Assembly: GCF_014647875.1 (NCBI RefSeq)
Contig: NZ_BMQA01000025.1
Location: 50,933-114,932 of the forward strand
Origin: Streptomyces brasiliensis
Lineage (GTDB): Bacteria; Actinomycetota; Actinomycetes; Streptomycetales; Streptomycetaceae
Reading direction: 5' to 3'
DNA: 64,000 nucleotides
Position numbers and translations under genes: made by a program. Shown here one piece after another: positions 9,048 through 17,572 of the stretch; the stretch's first letter is position 1, and each line of letters starts with the position of its first letter. The notes under the pieces were generated by a model, which saw nothing but the letters and a program-made list of their open reading frames with translations, was not told the origin of the DNA and ran no database searches.

Positions 9048-11048
9048 ATGACACACGTCCAGGAGAGGCTCCGCCCGCATTCGACCCCGAGCGATCGGAC
9101 GGACCTGGCCCACCTCCACCGCGACATGCTGCGCATCCGGATGTTCGAGGACCGGGCCGCGGCGCTCTACCGCGACGGAGTGATCCGTGGGTTCGTGCAT
9201 CTCTCGGTCGGCCAGGAGGCGGTGCCGGTCGGTACCGCGGCGGCACTGCGGCCCGACGACGTGATCACCTCGACCCACCGCGGGCACGGCCACGTCCTGG
9301 CCAAGGGACTCGACCTCTCCGGCGCCTTCGCCGAACTCTTCGGCAGGGAGGCCGGGACCAATCGCGGCCGGGGCGGTTCGATGCACATTGCCGACCCGGC
9401 GCTGGGAATCTTCGGCGCCAATGGCATCGTCGGCGCCGGGGTGCCGATCGCGGCCGGCGCCGCCACCGCGGCCATGCTGCGGCAGGACGGTAAGGTCGCG
9501 GTCAGCTTCTTCGGCGATGGCGCCACCAGCACCGGTGCGTTCCATGAGGGCGCGACGCTGGCGGGCGACTGGCGGCTGCCGCTGATCCTGCTCTGTGAGA
9601 ACAACCAGTTCTCAGAGTTCTCCAGCACCCACCTGAAGGCGCCCGGACTGATGGAGGCCCGTGCGGCGGCCTACGGCATGTCCTTTCACCGTCTCGACGG
9701 CAACGACGTGGTCGCGATGGCGGACGCGATGGAGGACATCGTGGCGGCGGTACGCCGTGGTGAGGGCCCCGCGTTCGTCGAGGCCGTGACGTTCCGCGCC
9801 CGCGGCCACTACGAGGGCGATCCGCTGAAGTACCGCGACGCGGAGCTCGCCGCGGCCTGGGCCGAGCGGGACCCGATCCTGCTCGCCGAGACGCGCTTGC
9901 GGGCGGGCGGCACGAGCGAGGCCGAGATCGCGAGCGTGCACGCGTCGGTGACCGAGGAGATCGAGCAGGCAGTGGCGGCCGCGATGGCCGGACAGGAGCC
10001 GTCGGCCGGCAGCCTGTTCGAGTATGTTCGTACCCCTCCGAAACCCGTCGTCGAGCCGGCGCTGCCCGCCGACGCAGAACCGGTGCGCTACAGCCGGGCG
10101 GTCAAGGCGGCACTCCGCCGCGAACTGGAACGGGACCCGTCGGTCTTCGTGGCCGGCATCGACGTCGGCGAGGGTGGCAACGTCTTCGGCCTGACCCGCG
10201 GCTTGGCCGCGGACTTCCCCGGACGGGTGCGTGACACCCCGATCGCCGAGAGCGCGATCGTCGGGGCGGGCGTGGGCGCCGCGATGGCAGGCATGCGGCC
10301 GGTCATGGAGATCATGTACTCCGACTTCGTCGCGGTCTGCCTCGACCAGATCATGAACCAGGCCGCGAAGCTGCGGTACATGACGGGCGGCAAGGTGAGC
10401 GTGCCGCTGACGATCCGCACCCAGTTCGGCGCCGGGCGCTCCTCGGGCGCCCAGCACTCCCAGGCGATCGAGGCTCTGCTCGCCCACATCCCTGGCCTAC
10501 AGGTCGTGATGCCCTCGACGCCCGCGGACGCCTACGGCCTGCTCCGCAGCGCGATCCAGGAGGACAGCCCGGTCGTGGTCATCGAGCACCGCCTCCTCTA
10601 CGAGAAGACCGGTCCGGGGTTCGCCCCTGACCACGTGGTGCCGATCGGAAAGGCGAAGGTGCTCCGCGAGGGCACCGACGCGACCGTCGTCAGCGTCTCG
10701 CGCATGGCTCGCGACAGCCTCGCCGTCGCCGAATCGCTGGCTGCCGAGGGCATTTCGGTCGAGGTCGTCGACCTTCGCACCGTCGCCCCCATCGACTGGG
10801 AGACGGTGCTGGGCTCTCTCGCCAAGACCAACCGGCTCGTGATCGCGCAAGAGGCGGTCCTCGACTTCGGGATCGGGGCCGAGATCGCCGCCCGGGCCGT
10901 CGACGAGGGTTTCTGGACGCTCGACGCCCCCGTGCTGCGCGTGGGGGCTCCCTTCACACCCGCGCCCTACGCCCCCGTCCTGGAGAAGGAGTGGGTGGTC
11001 GGGCAGCGCGACATCGAAGACGCGATTCGCAGGATCCTCGCCGTCTAG
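9048..11048 (+). CDS. Fused E1 alpha-beta subunit of a thiamine-dependent 2-oxoacid dehydrogenase
   Basis: The 666-residue protein joins the two E1 chains that are separate in acetoin, branched-chain and pyruvate dehydrogenases. The alpha part runs from about residue 20 to 330, with the thiamine diphosphate motif GDGATSTG opening near residue 155 and closing at ENN. The beta part starts near residue 345 (VRYSRAVKAAL) and includes RTQFGAGRSSGAQHSQ. The family decarboxylates 2-oxoacids or cleaves acetoin-like compounds and passes the acyl group to a lipoyl E2. No E2 or E3 gene is in the window, so it either borrows these or works alone. AGGGAG precedes the ATG. Confidence 0.88.
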   Translation: MTHVQERLRPHSTPSDRTDLAHLHRDMLRIRMFEDRAAALYRDGVIRGFVHLSVGQEAVPVGTAAALRPDDVITSTHRGHGHVLAKGLDLSGAFAELFGREAGTNRGRGGSMHIADPALGIFGANGIVGAGVPIAAGAATAAMLRQDGKVAVSFFGDGATSTGAFHEGATLAGDWRLPLILLCENNQFSEFSSTHLKAPGLMEARAAAYGMSFHRLDGNDVVAMADAMEDIVAAVRRGEGPAFVEAVTFRARGHYEGDPLKYRDAELAAAWAERDPILLAETRLRAGGTSEAEIASVHASVTEEIEQAVAAAMAGQEPSAGSLFEYVRTPPKPVVEPALPADAEPVRYSRAVKAALRRELERDPSVFVAGIDVGEGGNVFGLTRGLAADFPGRVRDTPIAESAIVGAGVGAAMAGMRPVMEIMYSDFVAVCLDQIMNQAAKLRYMTGGKVSVPLTIRTQFGAGRSSGAQHSQAIEALLAHIPGLQVVMPSTPADAYGLLRSAIQEDSPVVVIEHRLLYEKTGPGFAPDHVVPIGKAKVLREGTDATVVSVSRMARDSLAVAESLAAEGISVEVVDLRTVAPIDWETVLGSLAKTNRLVIAQEAVLDFGIGAEIAARAVDEGFWTLDAPVLRVGAPFTPAPYAPVLEKEWVVGQRDIEDAIRRILAV

Positions 11049-11087
11049 GACTTCCGGCACGGCGAGGCTTCCGGACAGGAGAGACGC

Positions 11088-13055
11088 ATGACGACCAGCT
11101 CCACCACCGGGCCGACGTCCCCGCGCACGGATGGGAAATACGCCCGTCTGCTCAGCCCGATGACCATCCGTGGCAACGTGCTCCGCAACCGGATGATCAC
11201 TACGGGGCACAGCATCATGGCGCCCTGGCACCCGGCCGGCGACGAGACGACCTATGTCGACTACTGCCGCCGCCGCGCGAAGGGCGGCGCTGCGCTGCTC
11301 ATCGCTCAGCCCGTCAACGTCGAACCGTTCCACGACTGGCCGTGGCCGGTGGTGGACCGGCTCAAGCGGCTGGCCGACGCCGTGCACGAGGAGGGCGCGC
11401 TGGTCACTCCGCAGGTGGTGAACTTCGGCCGTCAGATCGGTTCGCACGTGCTGCTCGACGAAAGGGCGGAGTGGTCCTTCAACGGTGGCCAGGACGAGTT
11501 CGGCGAAGCCGCGCACCGGATGACCAGTGCCGAGGTGCAGTTGATGGTCGACGCTTTCGGCCGGCTGGCCGAGGTGTTCCGCGAGGCCGGTCTGGACGGG
11601 CTCGAACTGCACGGCGCCCACGGCTATCTGCTGCAGCAGTCCTACAGCCCTTGGGGAAACGGCCGCGACGACGAATGGGGTGAGCAACTGGCCTTCTCGA
11701 CCGCGGTGCTCCAGGCTGTCCGCTCAGGACTGGGCGAGGACAAGATCCTGGGCTGGCGGATGACCGCCGACGACCAGCTGCGCGAGGAGGAGAACGGCCT
11801 GACCGCCGAGGAGCTCATGGACGTCGCGAGGCGCCTGGTGGACACCGGGCACATCGACTTCATGAACCTCTCCATCGGCACCAAGGCACCGGCGTACAGC
11901 CAGCCCGCGGTGGCCTCCTTCCGCTACCCCAAGGGCTACGACCTCGAACTGGCCAAGGGCCTGCGGGACGCGATCGACGCGCGGGTGCCGGTGGTCGGCG
12001 TGGGTGGCATCGTCGACCCGGACATGGCCGAGCAGGCGCTGGCCGACGAGATGTGCGACCTGATCGGCATGACCCGCGGCTTCATCTCCGACCCGGACAT
12101 GGGCGTGAAGATCCTGCGCGGCGACGAGGACCGCATCCGTACCTGCGTGCGGGTCGCCGAGTGCAACAGCCGGCGCGTGGACGGCAAGGTCGTGCAGTGC
12201 TGGCACAACCCGGAGTTCGGGCGCGAGGCTCGGTTCGCCGCAGTGCCGGCGCCGGCGCGGCGCAAGAGCGTACTCGTCGTGGGTGCCGGTGTCGCCGGAC
12301 TGCAGGCCGCCGAGGTTGCGGTCAAGCGGGGCCATGATGTGAGGATCGTGGAGGCGAGCGACCATCCGGGCGGCCGGCTGCGGAACATCCTCGGCACCCG
12401 GGCCGCCGAACTGTTCGGCACCGTCGACCACCTGGTGAACGAGCTCAGGCACGAGGGCGTGCGGGTCGAGTACGGACACCGGCTCACCGCGGCGGAGATC
12501 CGGGCGTTGGACTTCGACGAGGTCGTCGTGGCCACCGGCGCCGAGCACGACCTCGCCGCTCACGGCCTGGACCGGCCGGGGATCGTCTCGGTCGACGACG
12601 CGATCGTCGGCGAGCTCCCCGAGGGCGTGAAGGTGCTGGTCGTGGACCGCACCGGCCACAACCCGGCCGGCGTGGCGGTCGAGAAGCTGGCTCTGGAGGG
12701 CCACGAGGTCGTCTACGTGACACCGTTCGACCGGATGGTCACCAACGGCGGTTACAACCACCGGCTCGACTACCAGGACCTCTTCCGCCGGTCGCCGCTC
12801 ATCACGGCGATGACCTTCAAGGACCTGAGGTCGTTCGAGAACGGCAAGGCCATGCTCGTCGACCCCGACGGCATCGAGAGCCACCTGCTGGGCATCGACG
12901 TCGTGGTGGCCGCAGTGCATCCCGTCCCGCGCGACGGGCTGGTCCACGAACTCGACGCGCTCGGAGTCACCGTGCACACCTGCGGCGACGTGATCGCCCC
13001 CCGAGGCGTCACCACGGCCACCCGCGAGGCGACTCTGCTGGCGCAGACGTTCTGA
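11088..13055 (+). CDS. FadH-like flavin oxidoreductase, third copy with altered Fe-S motif
   Basis: The 655-residue protein has an OYE barrel (residues about 20-340) and an FAD/NAD domain near residue 400 (VLVVGAGVAG). Between them lies CVRVAEC, where the second cluster cysteine is Val and the first-to-third spacing is like that of the copy at 2455. A further Cys follows in QCWHNPE. With three candidate ligands it may hold a 3Fe-4S cluster, a labile cluster or none. It is 39 bases downstream of the fused E1 gene with GACAGGAGAG before the ATG, so the two are probably co-transcribed. It is more diverged than the first two copies and likely has a different substrate. Confidence 0.85.
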   Translation: MTTSSTTGPTSPRTDGKYARLLSPMTIRGNVLRNRMITTGHSIMAPWHPAGDETTYVDYCRRRAKGGAALLIAQPVNVEPFHDWPWPVVDRLKRLADAVHEEGALVTPQVVNFGRQIGSHVLLDERAEWSFNGGQDEFGEAAHRMTSAEVQLMVDAFGRLAEVFREAGLDGLELHGAHGYLLQQSYSPWGNGRDDEWGEQLAFSTAVLQAVRSGLGEDKILGWRMTADDQLREEENGLTAEELMDVARRLVDTGHIDFMNLSIGTKAPAYSQPAVASFRYPKGYDLELAKGLRDAIDARVPVVGVGGIVDPDMAEQALADEMCDLIGMTRGFISDPDMGVKILRGDEDRIRTCVRVAECNSRRVDGKVVQCWHNPEFGREARFAAVPAPARRKSVLVVGAGVAGLQAAEVAVKRGHDVRIVEASDHPGGRLRNILGTRAAELFGTVDHLVNELRHEGVRVEYGHRLTAAEIRALDFDEVVVATGAEHDLAAHGLDRPGIVSVDDAIVGELPEGVKVLVVDRTGHNPAGVAVEKLALEGHEVVYVTPFDRMVTNGGYNHRLDYQDLFRRSPLITAMTFKDLRSFENGKAMLVDPDGIESHLLGIDVVVAAVHPVPRDGLVHELDALGVTVHTCGDVIAPRGVTTATREATLLAQTF

Positions 13056-13191
13056 GCGGCACGATCGGCCGGATTCGTGACGAAGCACCCAAGTTCACCT
13101 ACATCGCACGGTTGAGGCCGGGCCCAGTATTCCCCGGCGACGCCGTCCTTGGCCGTCCTGCGCCGTGATCGACGCAGGATGTCCGCCCTGT

Positions 13192-13210
13192 AACCAAGCA
13201 ACGTTGCACC
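13192..13210. promoter_or_regulatory. Putative island operator, site 3 (weak)
   Basis: AACCAAGCAACGTTGCACC has the left arm of the island motif. The right arm is poor, but a perfect GCAACGTTGC palindrome overlaps it. It lies 15 bases upstream of the start of the first solute-binding lipoprotein gene. Confidence 0.35.
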
Positions 13211-13224
13211 AATTGGAGAACACG

Positions 13225-14412
13225 ATGCGTCGCTCTCTCAGACTCGTACCGCTCCTGGCTCTGGTCCTGCCGCTCGCCGCCTGCGGCAAGGAAGACAGCG
13301 GGGCCGCAGGAAGCTCCGACGGACCCATCAAGATCATGTCGATAGCCTCCTTCGAGAGCGCGACCTACTCCGTCCCCCAGCTTCAGACCGCCATCCAGGC
13401 CTCAGTCGACGCGGTGAACAAGTCAGGCGGGATCGACGGCCGCAAGCTCAAGGTCTCGTTCTGCAACGACAAGTTCGACCCCAACGAGACCACCGCGTGC
13501 GGGCAGCGCGCGGTCAGCGAGGGCGTGGCTGCGGTCGTCGGCGGCATGACGCCGCACACCGGGGCGCTCGCCCCGATTCTTGAGGCGGCGAAGATCCCGT
13601 TCATCGGTCCCGGCGGTGGCGACGGCATCGTGGAGGGCGAGAAGCCCGCGTTCTACCCGATCAACGCCGGCTCGAGCGCCTTCGTCATCGGTGCCGGACG
13701 GCTGGCCGTGGAGCGCGGTGGCCCGAACGTCGTCGTGATCCCCATGGACGTCGGCTCCAGCCGTGCAGCGGTCGACCTTGCAAAACAGGGCATCGAGCGC
13801 GCCGGCGGATCCATGACCCAGGTGATCGCACCGGCCACCTCCGCCGACTTCAACCCGACTGCGCTCAAGGCGCTCGACCACAAGCCCGACGGCATCGTCC
13901 TCACCGCTTCCGGCGACACCGCGACGCGCATCGTGGCGGCACTGCGCGAGAACGGCTTCAAGGGCCCGATCACCGGCCCGGCGTCGATCGTCAACCCCGC
14001 CTCGATCAAGGCGCTGGGCAACAAGGCGGAGGGCATCGTGCTCGCCGGCCGCGGCCTTCCGGCGTCGTACACCGAGAACAAGATGATCGCTGAGTTCAAC
14101 ACGGAGGTGCACGCGATCGACCCCGACGCTCCGATCGACGACATCAGCCTCAACGGCTGGCTCTCCGTGCGTGCCCTGCCCGGCATCATGAGCGGTCACG
14201 TGATCACCGACGGGAAGTCGGTCATCGACGCCCTCGCCAAGATGTCCAAGCCGGTGGACCTGTTCGGCATCTACCCCGACTATCCGGGACTCGGTGGCAC
14301 CCCGCCCCACAAGGAGTTCCCGCGGGTGGCGGTCTTCGAGGTGCAGCCGAGCACCATCAAGGACGGCAAGATCGTCCCGGACGGCAAGTTCTTCGACCCG
14401 CTGGCGGGCTGA
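13225..14412 (+). CDS. ABC importer substrate-binding lipoprotein (branched-chain amino acid type)
   Basis: The 395-residue protein opens with a lipoprotein signal peptide: MRRS, a hydrophobic stretch and the lipobox LAAC, with Cys at residue 20. The rest is a type I periplasmic-binding fold like LivJ, with an early KIMSIASFES strand and NKSGGIDGRKL. It would be tethered outside the membrane and deliver a ligand to the Liv-type permease encoded at 19771. The receptor at 17573-18760 shares its build and the segment CNDKFDPNE. Liv-like receptors in catabolic islands often bind aromatic acids, steroids or other hydrophobic acids rather than amino acids. TTGGAG precedes the ATG. Confidence 0.9.
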   Translation: MRRSLRLVPLLALVLPLAACGKEDSGAAGSSDGPIKIMSIASFESATYSVPQLQTAIQASVDAVNKSGGIDGRKLKVSFCNDKFDPNETTACGQRAVSEGVAAVVGGMTPHTGALAPILEAAKIPFIGPGGGDGIVEGEKPAFYPINAGSSAFVIGAGRLAVERGGPNVVVIPMDVGSSRAAVDLAKQGIERAGGSMTQVIAPATSADFNPTALKALDHKPDGIVLTASGDTATRIVAALRENGFKGPITGPASIVNPASIKALGNKAEGIVLAGRGLPASYTENKMIAEFNTEVHAIDPDAPIDDISLNGWLSVRALPGIMSGHVITDGKSVIDALAKMSKPVDLFGIYPDYPGLGGTPPHKEFPRVAVFEVQPSTIKDGKIVPDGKFFDPLAG

Positions 14413-14445
14413 TCCCGCACCGGACGCAGCAGTGCTGTGACGGAC

Positions 14446-14475
14446 TGCCGGTGGCTTTCTGGGGAGTCACCGGCA
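14446..14475 (+). terminator. Stem-loop after the first binding-protein gene
   Basis: An 8-bp perfect stem (TGCCGGTG / CACCGGCA) with a 14-base loop starts 34 bases after the stop. It is flanked by two near copies of CTGTGCGACGGACTG, at about 14435-14447 and 14478-14492. It may terminate the receptor transcript or trim it relative to the downstream genes. Confidence 0.45.
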
Positions 14476-14506
14476 CTCTGTGCGACGGACTGAGGAGAAA
14501 CTTCGC

Positions 14507-14875
14507 GTGACCACCCGGATGACCAACCTCCGCGACCTCGGAGGCCTCCCCGTTGCCGGCGGCCGTACCACCCGGCACGGAGTACTGTTCCGCAGCGACG
14601 CTCCGCGGGTCGGTGACCTGCCGCCCACCCACCTGCCCACTTGGCCGCCCGGCCGGGTGGTGGACCTCCGCGCGCCTGCCGAGACCGCCGCGGCGCCGTA
14701 CGACTGGGGGCCGGGCGTCGACCTGCGGCCGCTCGACCTGATGGCCGCGGCCTCTCCCGACTGGGCACCGCCCGGCAAGGAGCCGGACTGTCTCGCCGGC
14801 CACAGGATGCTCCTGAACTTCGCGGCCCACTACCTGCGTGACCGCCTCGGCAAGCCTGGTTCGGGGCTCGTATGA
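14507..14875 (+). CDS. Truncated tyrosine-phosphatase-like protein lacking the catalytic loop
   Basis: The 122-residue product matches only the N-terminal part of the actinobacterial tyrosine/serine phosphatase family (Y_phosphatase3 type): NLRDLGGLP, then RHGVLFRSDAP. Family members are about 250 residues with an HCxAGKDRTG loop, and this loop is missing. The GTG start has GAGGAG upstream, and the stop overlaps the next ATG as ATGA, so translation coupling survives. It is either a decayed gene kept as a leader cistron or a small non-catalytic protein. The truncation runs straight into the kinase gene, as after a deletion. Confidence 0.6.
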   Translation: MTTRMTNLRDLGGLPVAGGRTTRHGVLFRSDAPRVGDLPPTHLPTWPPGRVVDLRAPAETAAAPYDWGPGVDLRPLDLMAAASPDWAPPGKEPDCLAGHRMLLNFAAHYLRDRLGKPGSGLV

Positions 14876-15975
14876 GCACCGAGAGCACAGCAGGCCCGGT
14901 ATCGCCGCTCGACGCGGTGCAGCCCTGGCTCGAGGCGACGTACGACGGTGTTCGCGACATCACTGTCGACGAGGTGGGGACGCCGAGCTCGGGCGGGTTC
15001 TCCAACGGCACCTGGACCTTCCGGGTGCGATGGACCGGGACCGACGGGCCCGGGACGCGGCGACTGGTGCTCCGCACTCCGCCCCAGGGACCGACGCTGC
15101 TGCATGTGCCGACCCTCGGGCTGCAGTGCGAGGTGATGCAGGCGCTGTCGGCGGTCGGCACCGTGCCGGTCCCGAGGGTGGTGTGGCGCAGCCCTGACCC
15201 GGAGTACTTCCTCATGGAGTACGTGCCGGGTCGGCCAGGGCCGGACAGCCCGCCGTACACGGTCTCGGGCTGGATCGTCGACCTCGACCCTCCTGGTCGC
15301 CGCCGCGTGCACGAGGCGGCGATCGAGGCGATGGCCGCGGTCCACGCAGTCGACCACACGCGCGTCGACGTGCCGTCGCTGGAGCGACCGACCGCGGGGA
15401 GGTCCGCGCTCGGCCTGCGGCTGGACTATTACCGCGCCCATTACGACCACGCCGCGTGCGAGCTCGGCTACGGGAACCCGCACGTCGAGCGAGGCTTCGC
15501 CTGGCTGGAGGCCAACCGGCCGGCAGCGGAGGCCGAGCCGGTACTGACGTGGGGTGACTCGCGTCTGGGCAACGTCCTGTTCAGCGATGACGGGCCGGAG
15601 GTGGTGGCGCTGCTGGACTGGGAGTTCGCGTGCCTGGCCAGCCCCGCCCACGATCTGTCCCACTGGTTGTTCGCGGACCGGTACTTCACCGAAGGCATCG
15701 GTGCGGAGCGGCCGGAGGGTTTCCCCACCCGCGCGGAGCAACTGGACTACTACCGTCAGCTCACCGGACGCGCGCTCGACGACCTGCCCTACTACGACGT
15801 CGCCCTGGCCGTGCAGAGCGCGATCAACATGATGCGCGTGGCCAAGATGTCACTGGATGCCGGCTGGCTCGCCCCCCACCCCGACCTGGGCATCGACACC
15901 GGCAGCACCCACATCCTGCGCCGGCTCCTGGGCGACCGGGTGGACGCGGCCCCGCGCCCCTTCTCCAAGGGCTGA
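14872..15975 (+). CDS. APH-fold phosphotransferase (acyl/hydroxyacyl kinase type)
   Basis: The 367-residue protein has the aminoglycoside-phosphotransferase fold as found in ACAD10/11 and FadE36-type proteins rather than in resistance enzymes. The catalytic segment TWGDSRLGNVLF has Asp and Asn in the Brenner-type loop, and LLDWEF is the Mg-binding motif. In ACAD10/11 and in bacterial LvaA such kinases phosphorylate a hydroxyl on a hydroxyacyl chain so that it can be eliminated. It is one of four such kinases in the island. Its stop lies inside a 21-bp terminator stem. Calling it antibiotic resistance would be a mistake in this context. Confidence 0.82.
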   Translation: MSTESTAGPVSPLDAVQPWLEATYDGVRDITVDEVGTPSSGGFSNGTWTFRVRWTGTDGPGTRRLVLRTPPQGPTLLHVPTLGLQCEVMQALSAVGTVPVPRVVWRSPDPEYFLMEYVPGRPGPDSPPYTVSGWIVDLDPPGRRRVHEAAIEAMAAVHAVDHTRVDVPSLERPTAGRSALGLRLDYYRAHYDHAACELGYGNPHVERGFAWLEANRPAAEAEPVLTWGDSRLGNVLFSDDGPEVVALLDWEFACLASPAHDLSHWLFADRYFTEGIGAERPEGFPTRAEQLDYYRQLTGRALDDLPYYDVALAVQSAINMMRVAKMSLDAGWLAPHPDLGIDTGSTHILRRLLGDRVDAAPRPFSKG

Positions 15976-16004
15976 CCCGGACTGGTCAGCCCTTGGAGAA
16001 GGGG
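15957..16004. terminator. Long bidirectional terminator
   Basis: Two 21-base arms (15957-15977 and 15984-16004) are perfectly complementary around a 6-base loop. The left arm contains the stop codon of the plus-strand kinase gene. The right arm ends 4 bases before the end of the minus-strand SnoaL-like pseudogene. This is the strongest hairpin I found in the window. Confidence 0.85.
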
Positions 16005-16008
16005 CGGC

Positions 16009-16813
16009 TCACGATGCCTCCCCGGGGATCCAGGCCCGCGAGTAGTCACGCCAGGCGACGATCCGGTCGTCGGGCCCGAAGTCCACGCCGAACGAAGCCG
16101 GCAGGACGATCGGCGGATGCGCCTCGTGGGTCAGCGTGTAGGTGATCTCGTCGTGTAACCGGGGCGGGAGGCGATCACGTGCAGCTCCCACCGGACGCTG
16201 CTGTAGGCGTAACGCCCGTGCTGCCGCGCGTAGAAGTCGAGCAGCGCCTCGCGCCCCCGGGCGCGCACTCCCTCTGCGGAGTGCCAGAGCAGGACATCCG
16301 GGTCGGCGTACTTCTCCCAGGCGGCCAGCACTCCGCCGATCTCGTCGTGCATCCCGAAGAAGTCGCGGACGGCTGCCTGCTGGCGCGCGGCCGAGCCGGG
16401 GGCAGCAGTGCGGGCTGCCGGGCGAGGGAAGTCGGGCACCTCGATGCCGCGGGCGGCGGCGCCCGGGTCACCGTGGTGGCGCGCCGGCTCCGTTCCCTCG
16501 GTGAGGTCGATGACGGCATGGCCGAGGCCGAGGGCCGTGCCGTGCTGCGTGAGGTAGCGGGTCTCGGCCAGAGCGGCGCCGCCGGTGGCGATGGAGTCGA
16601 GCACGGCCATCGTGACCTCGCCCGTGGGAGTCGGGGCCCACCATCGGCCGGCCTCGGCGAGCACCGCCTGGATCCCGCGGGATGAGCCGCCACCGTCACT
16701 CCACGCGATCGGGACCGGTGACATACCGGCCTGGAGGCGGGTGCCGAGTTCGGCGGCGGGGCCGGAGAGCAACTGGAGCACTGGTGCAGGGCATCTCTGG
16801 TGGATGTGGTCAT
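16009..16813 (-). pseudogene. SnoaL/NTF2-like protein gene with frameshift(s)
   Basis: The region encodes pieces of one polypeptide in different frames. The main part (16131-16781) includes GMHDEIGGVLAAWEKY and RGREALLDFYARQH, typical of SnoaL-like cone-shaped folds. The C-terminal part, LHDEITYTLTHE to the end, continues in another frame from about 16155 to 16009, so one base is lost near 16150. A well-formed start (AAAGG before ATG at 16813, MTTSTRDALHQ) is also in another frame, so a second shift near 16780 is likely. SnoaL-fold proteins include ketosteroid isomerases and epoxide hydrolases. It would follow the SDR gene in the same operon. Confidence 0.6.
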
Positions 16814-16841
16814 GGCTGCCGCCTTTCGATGTGTTCGACCG

Positions 16842-17570
16842 TCAGGCGAGGGATCCTCCGTCGACGACCAGTTCGGCGCCGGTGGCGTATGAGCCCAGCT
16901 CGGAGATGAAGAAGTACACCGCCCGTGCGATGTCGTCCGGTTCGCCCATCCGCCGCATCGGGATGGCCGCCTCGATGCCGGCCACCCGATCGGGGAAGTT
17001 CTTGATGATCGTGGCCATCATGGGGGTGCGGATCAGTCCCGGCAGCACCGTGTTGACCCGGACGCCGTACGGCGCGAGTTGTCGCGCGGCCACCCGGCTG
17101 ACACCGCGTACCCCCCACTTCGTGCTGACGTAGGCGAGGTCGGGGCTCTGTGCCGGCGGCATCGCCGCCCCGGAGGCGATGTTGACGATCGAGCCGCGAC
17201 CGAGCTCCCGCAGGTGTCGTCCGACGGCCTGGACGCCGAGGATCACCCCGAGCTGATTGACCATCGCGGTGCGATGGAACAGGGCCGGGTCCGGCGGACT
17301 GTCGAGGAGGTACTCGCTCTTGACCCCGGCCGCCGCCACCAGGCCGAAGAGCGGACCGAAGCGATCCACCGCCGCGGTCAGGAGACCCTCCCACGAGTCC
17401 GGGTCCGCGACGTCGTGGTGGACGAACAGTCCGTTCAGTTCCTCGGACAGCGGCTCGCCCAACTCGTCCTGCAGATCGGCGACGACCACCCGGAAGCCGC
17501 GCTCGGTCAGCAACCGGGAGGTGGCCGCGCCGATGCCGCTGGCGCCCCCGGTGACGATGACGACGTCCAT
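16842..17570 (-). CDS. Short-chain dehydrogenase/reductase
   Basis: The 242-residue classical SDR has the NAD(P) motif TGGASGIG at residue 7 and the catalytic YVSTK, and ends with VVDGGSLA. The acidic VVVADLQ after the second strand suggests NAD rather than NADP. It would oxidise or reduce a hydroxy or keto group of a pathway intermediate. The ATG is 2 bases after the stop of the upstream binding-protein gene, with its AAGGA in that gene's last codons, so the two are translationally linked. Confidence 0.88.
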   Translation of the reverse strand: MDVVIVTGGASGIGAATSRLLTERGFRVVVADLQDELGEPLSEELNGLFVHHDVADPDSWEGLLTAAVDRFGPLFGLVAAAGVKSEYLLDSPPDPALFHRTAMVNQLGVILGVQAVGRHLRELGRGSIVNIASGAAMPPAQSPDLAYVSTKWGVRGVSRVAARQLAPYGVRVNTVLPGLIRTPMMATIIKNFPDRVAGIEAAIPMRRMGEPDDIARAVYFFISELGSYATGAELVVDGGSLA

Positions 17571-17572
17571 GG

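Noticed and set aside
9048..11048. Housekeeping pyruvate or branched-chain dehydrogenase E1
   Set aside because: Housekeeping E1 alpha and beta are usually two genes with E2 next to them; this one is fused, has no E2 and lies behind an island operator.
14872..15975. Antibiotic-resistance aminoglycoside kinase
   Set aside because: The motifs fit the APH fold in general, but sequence and context (CoA catabolism, several copies) match ACAD10/FadE36-like kinases, not resistance enzymes.
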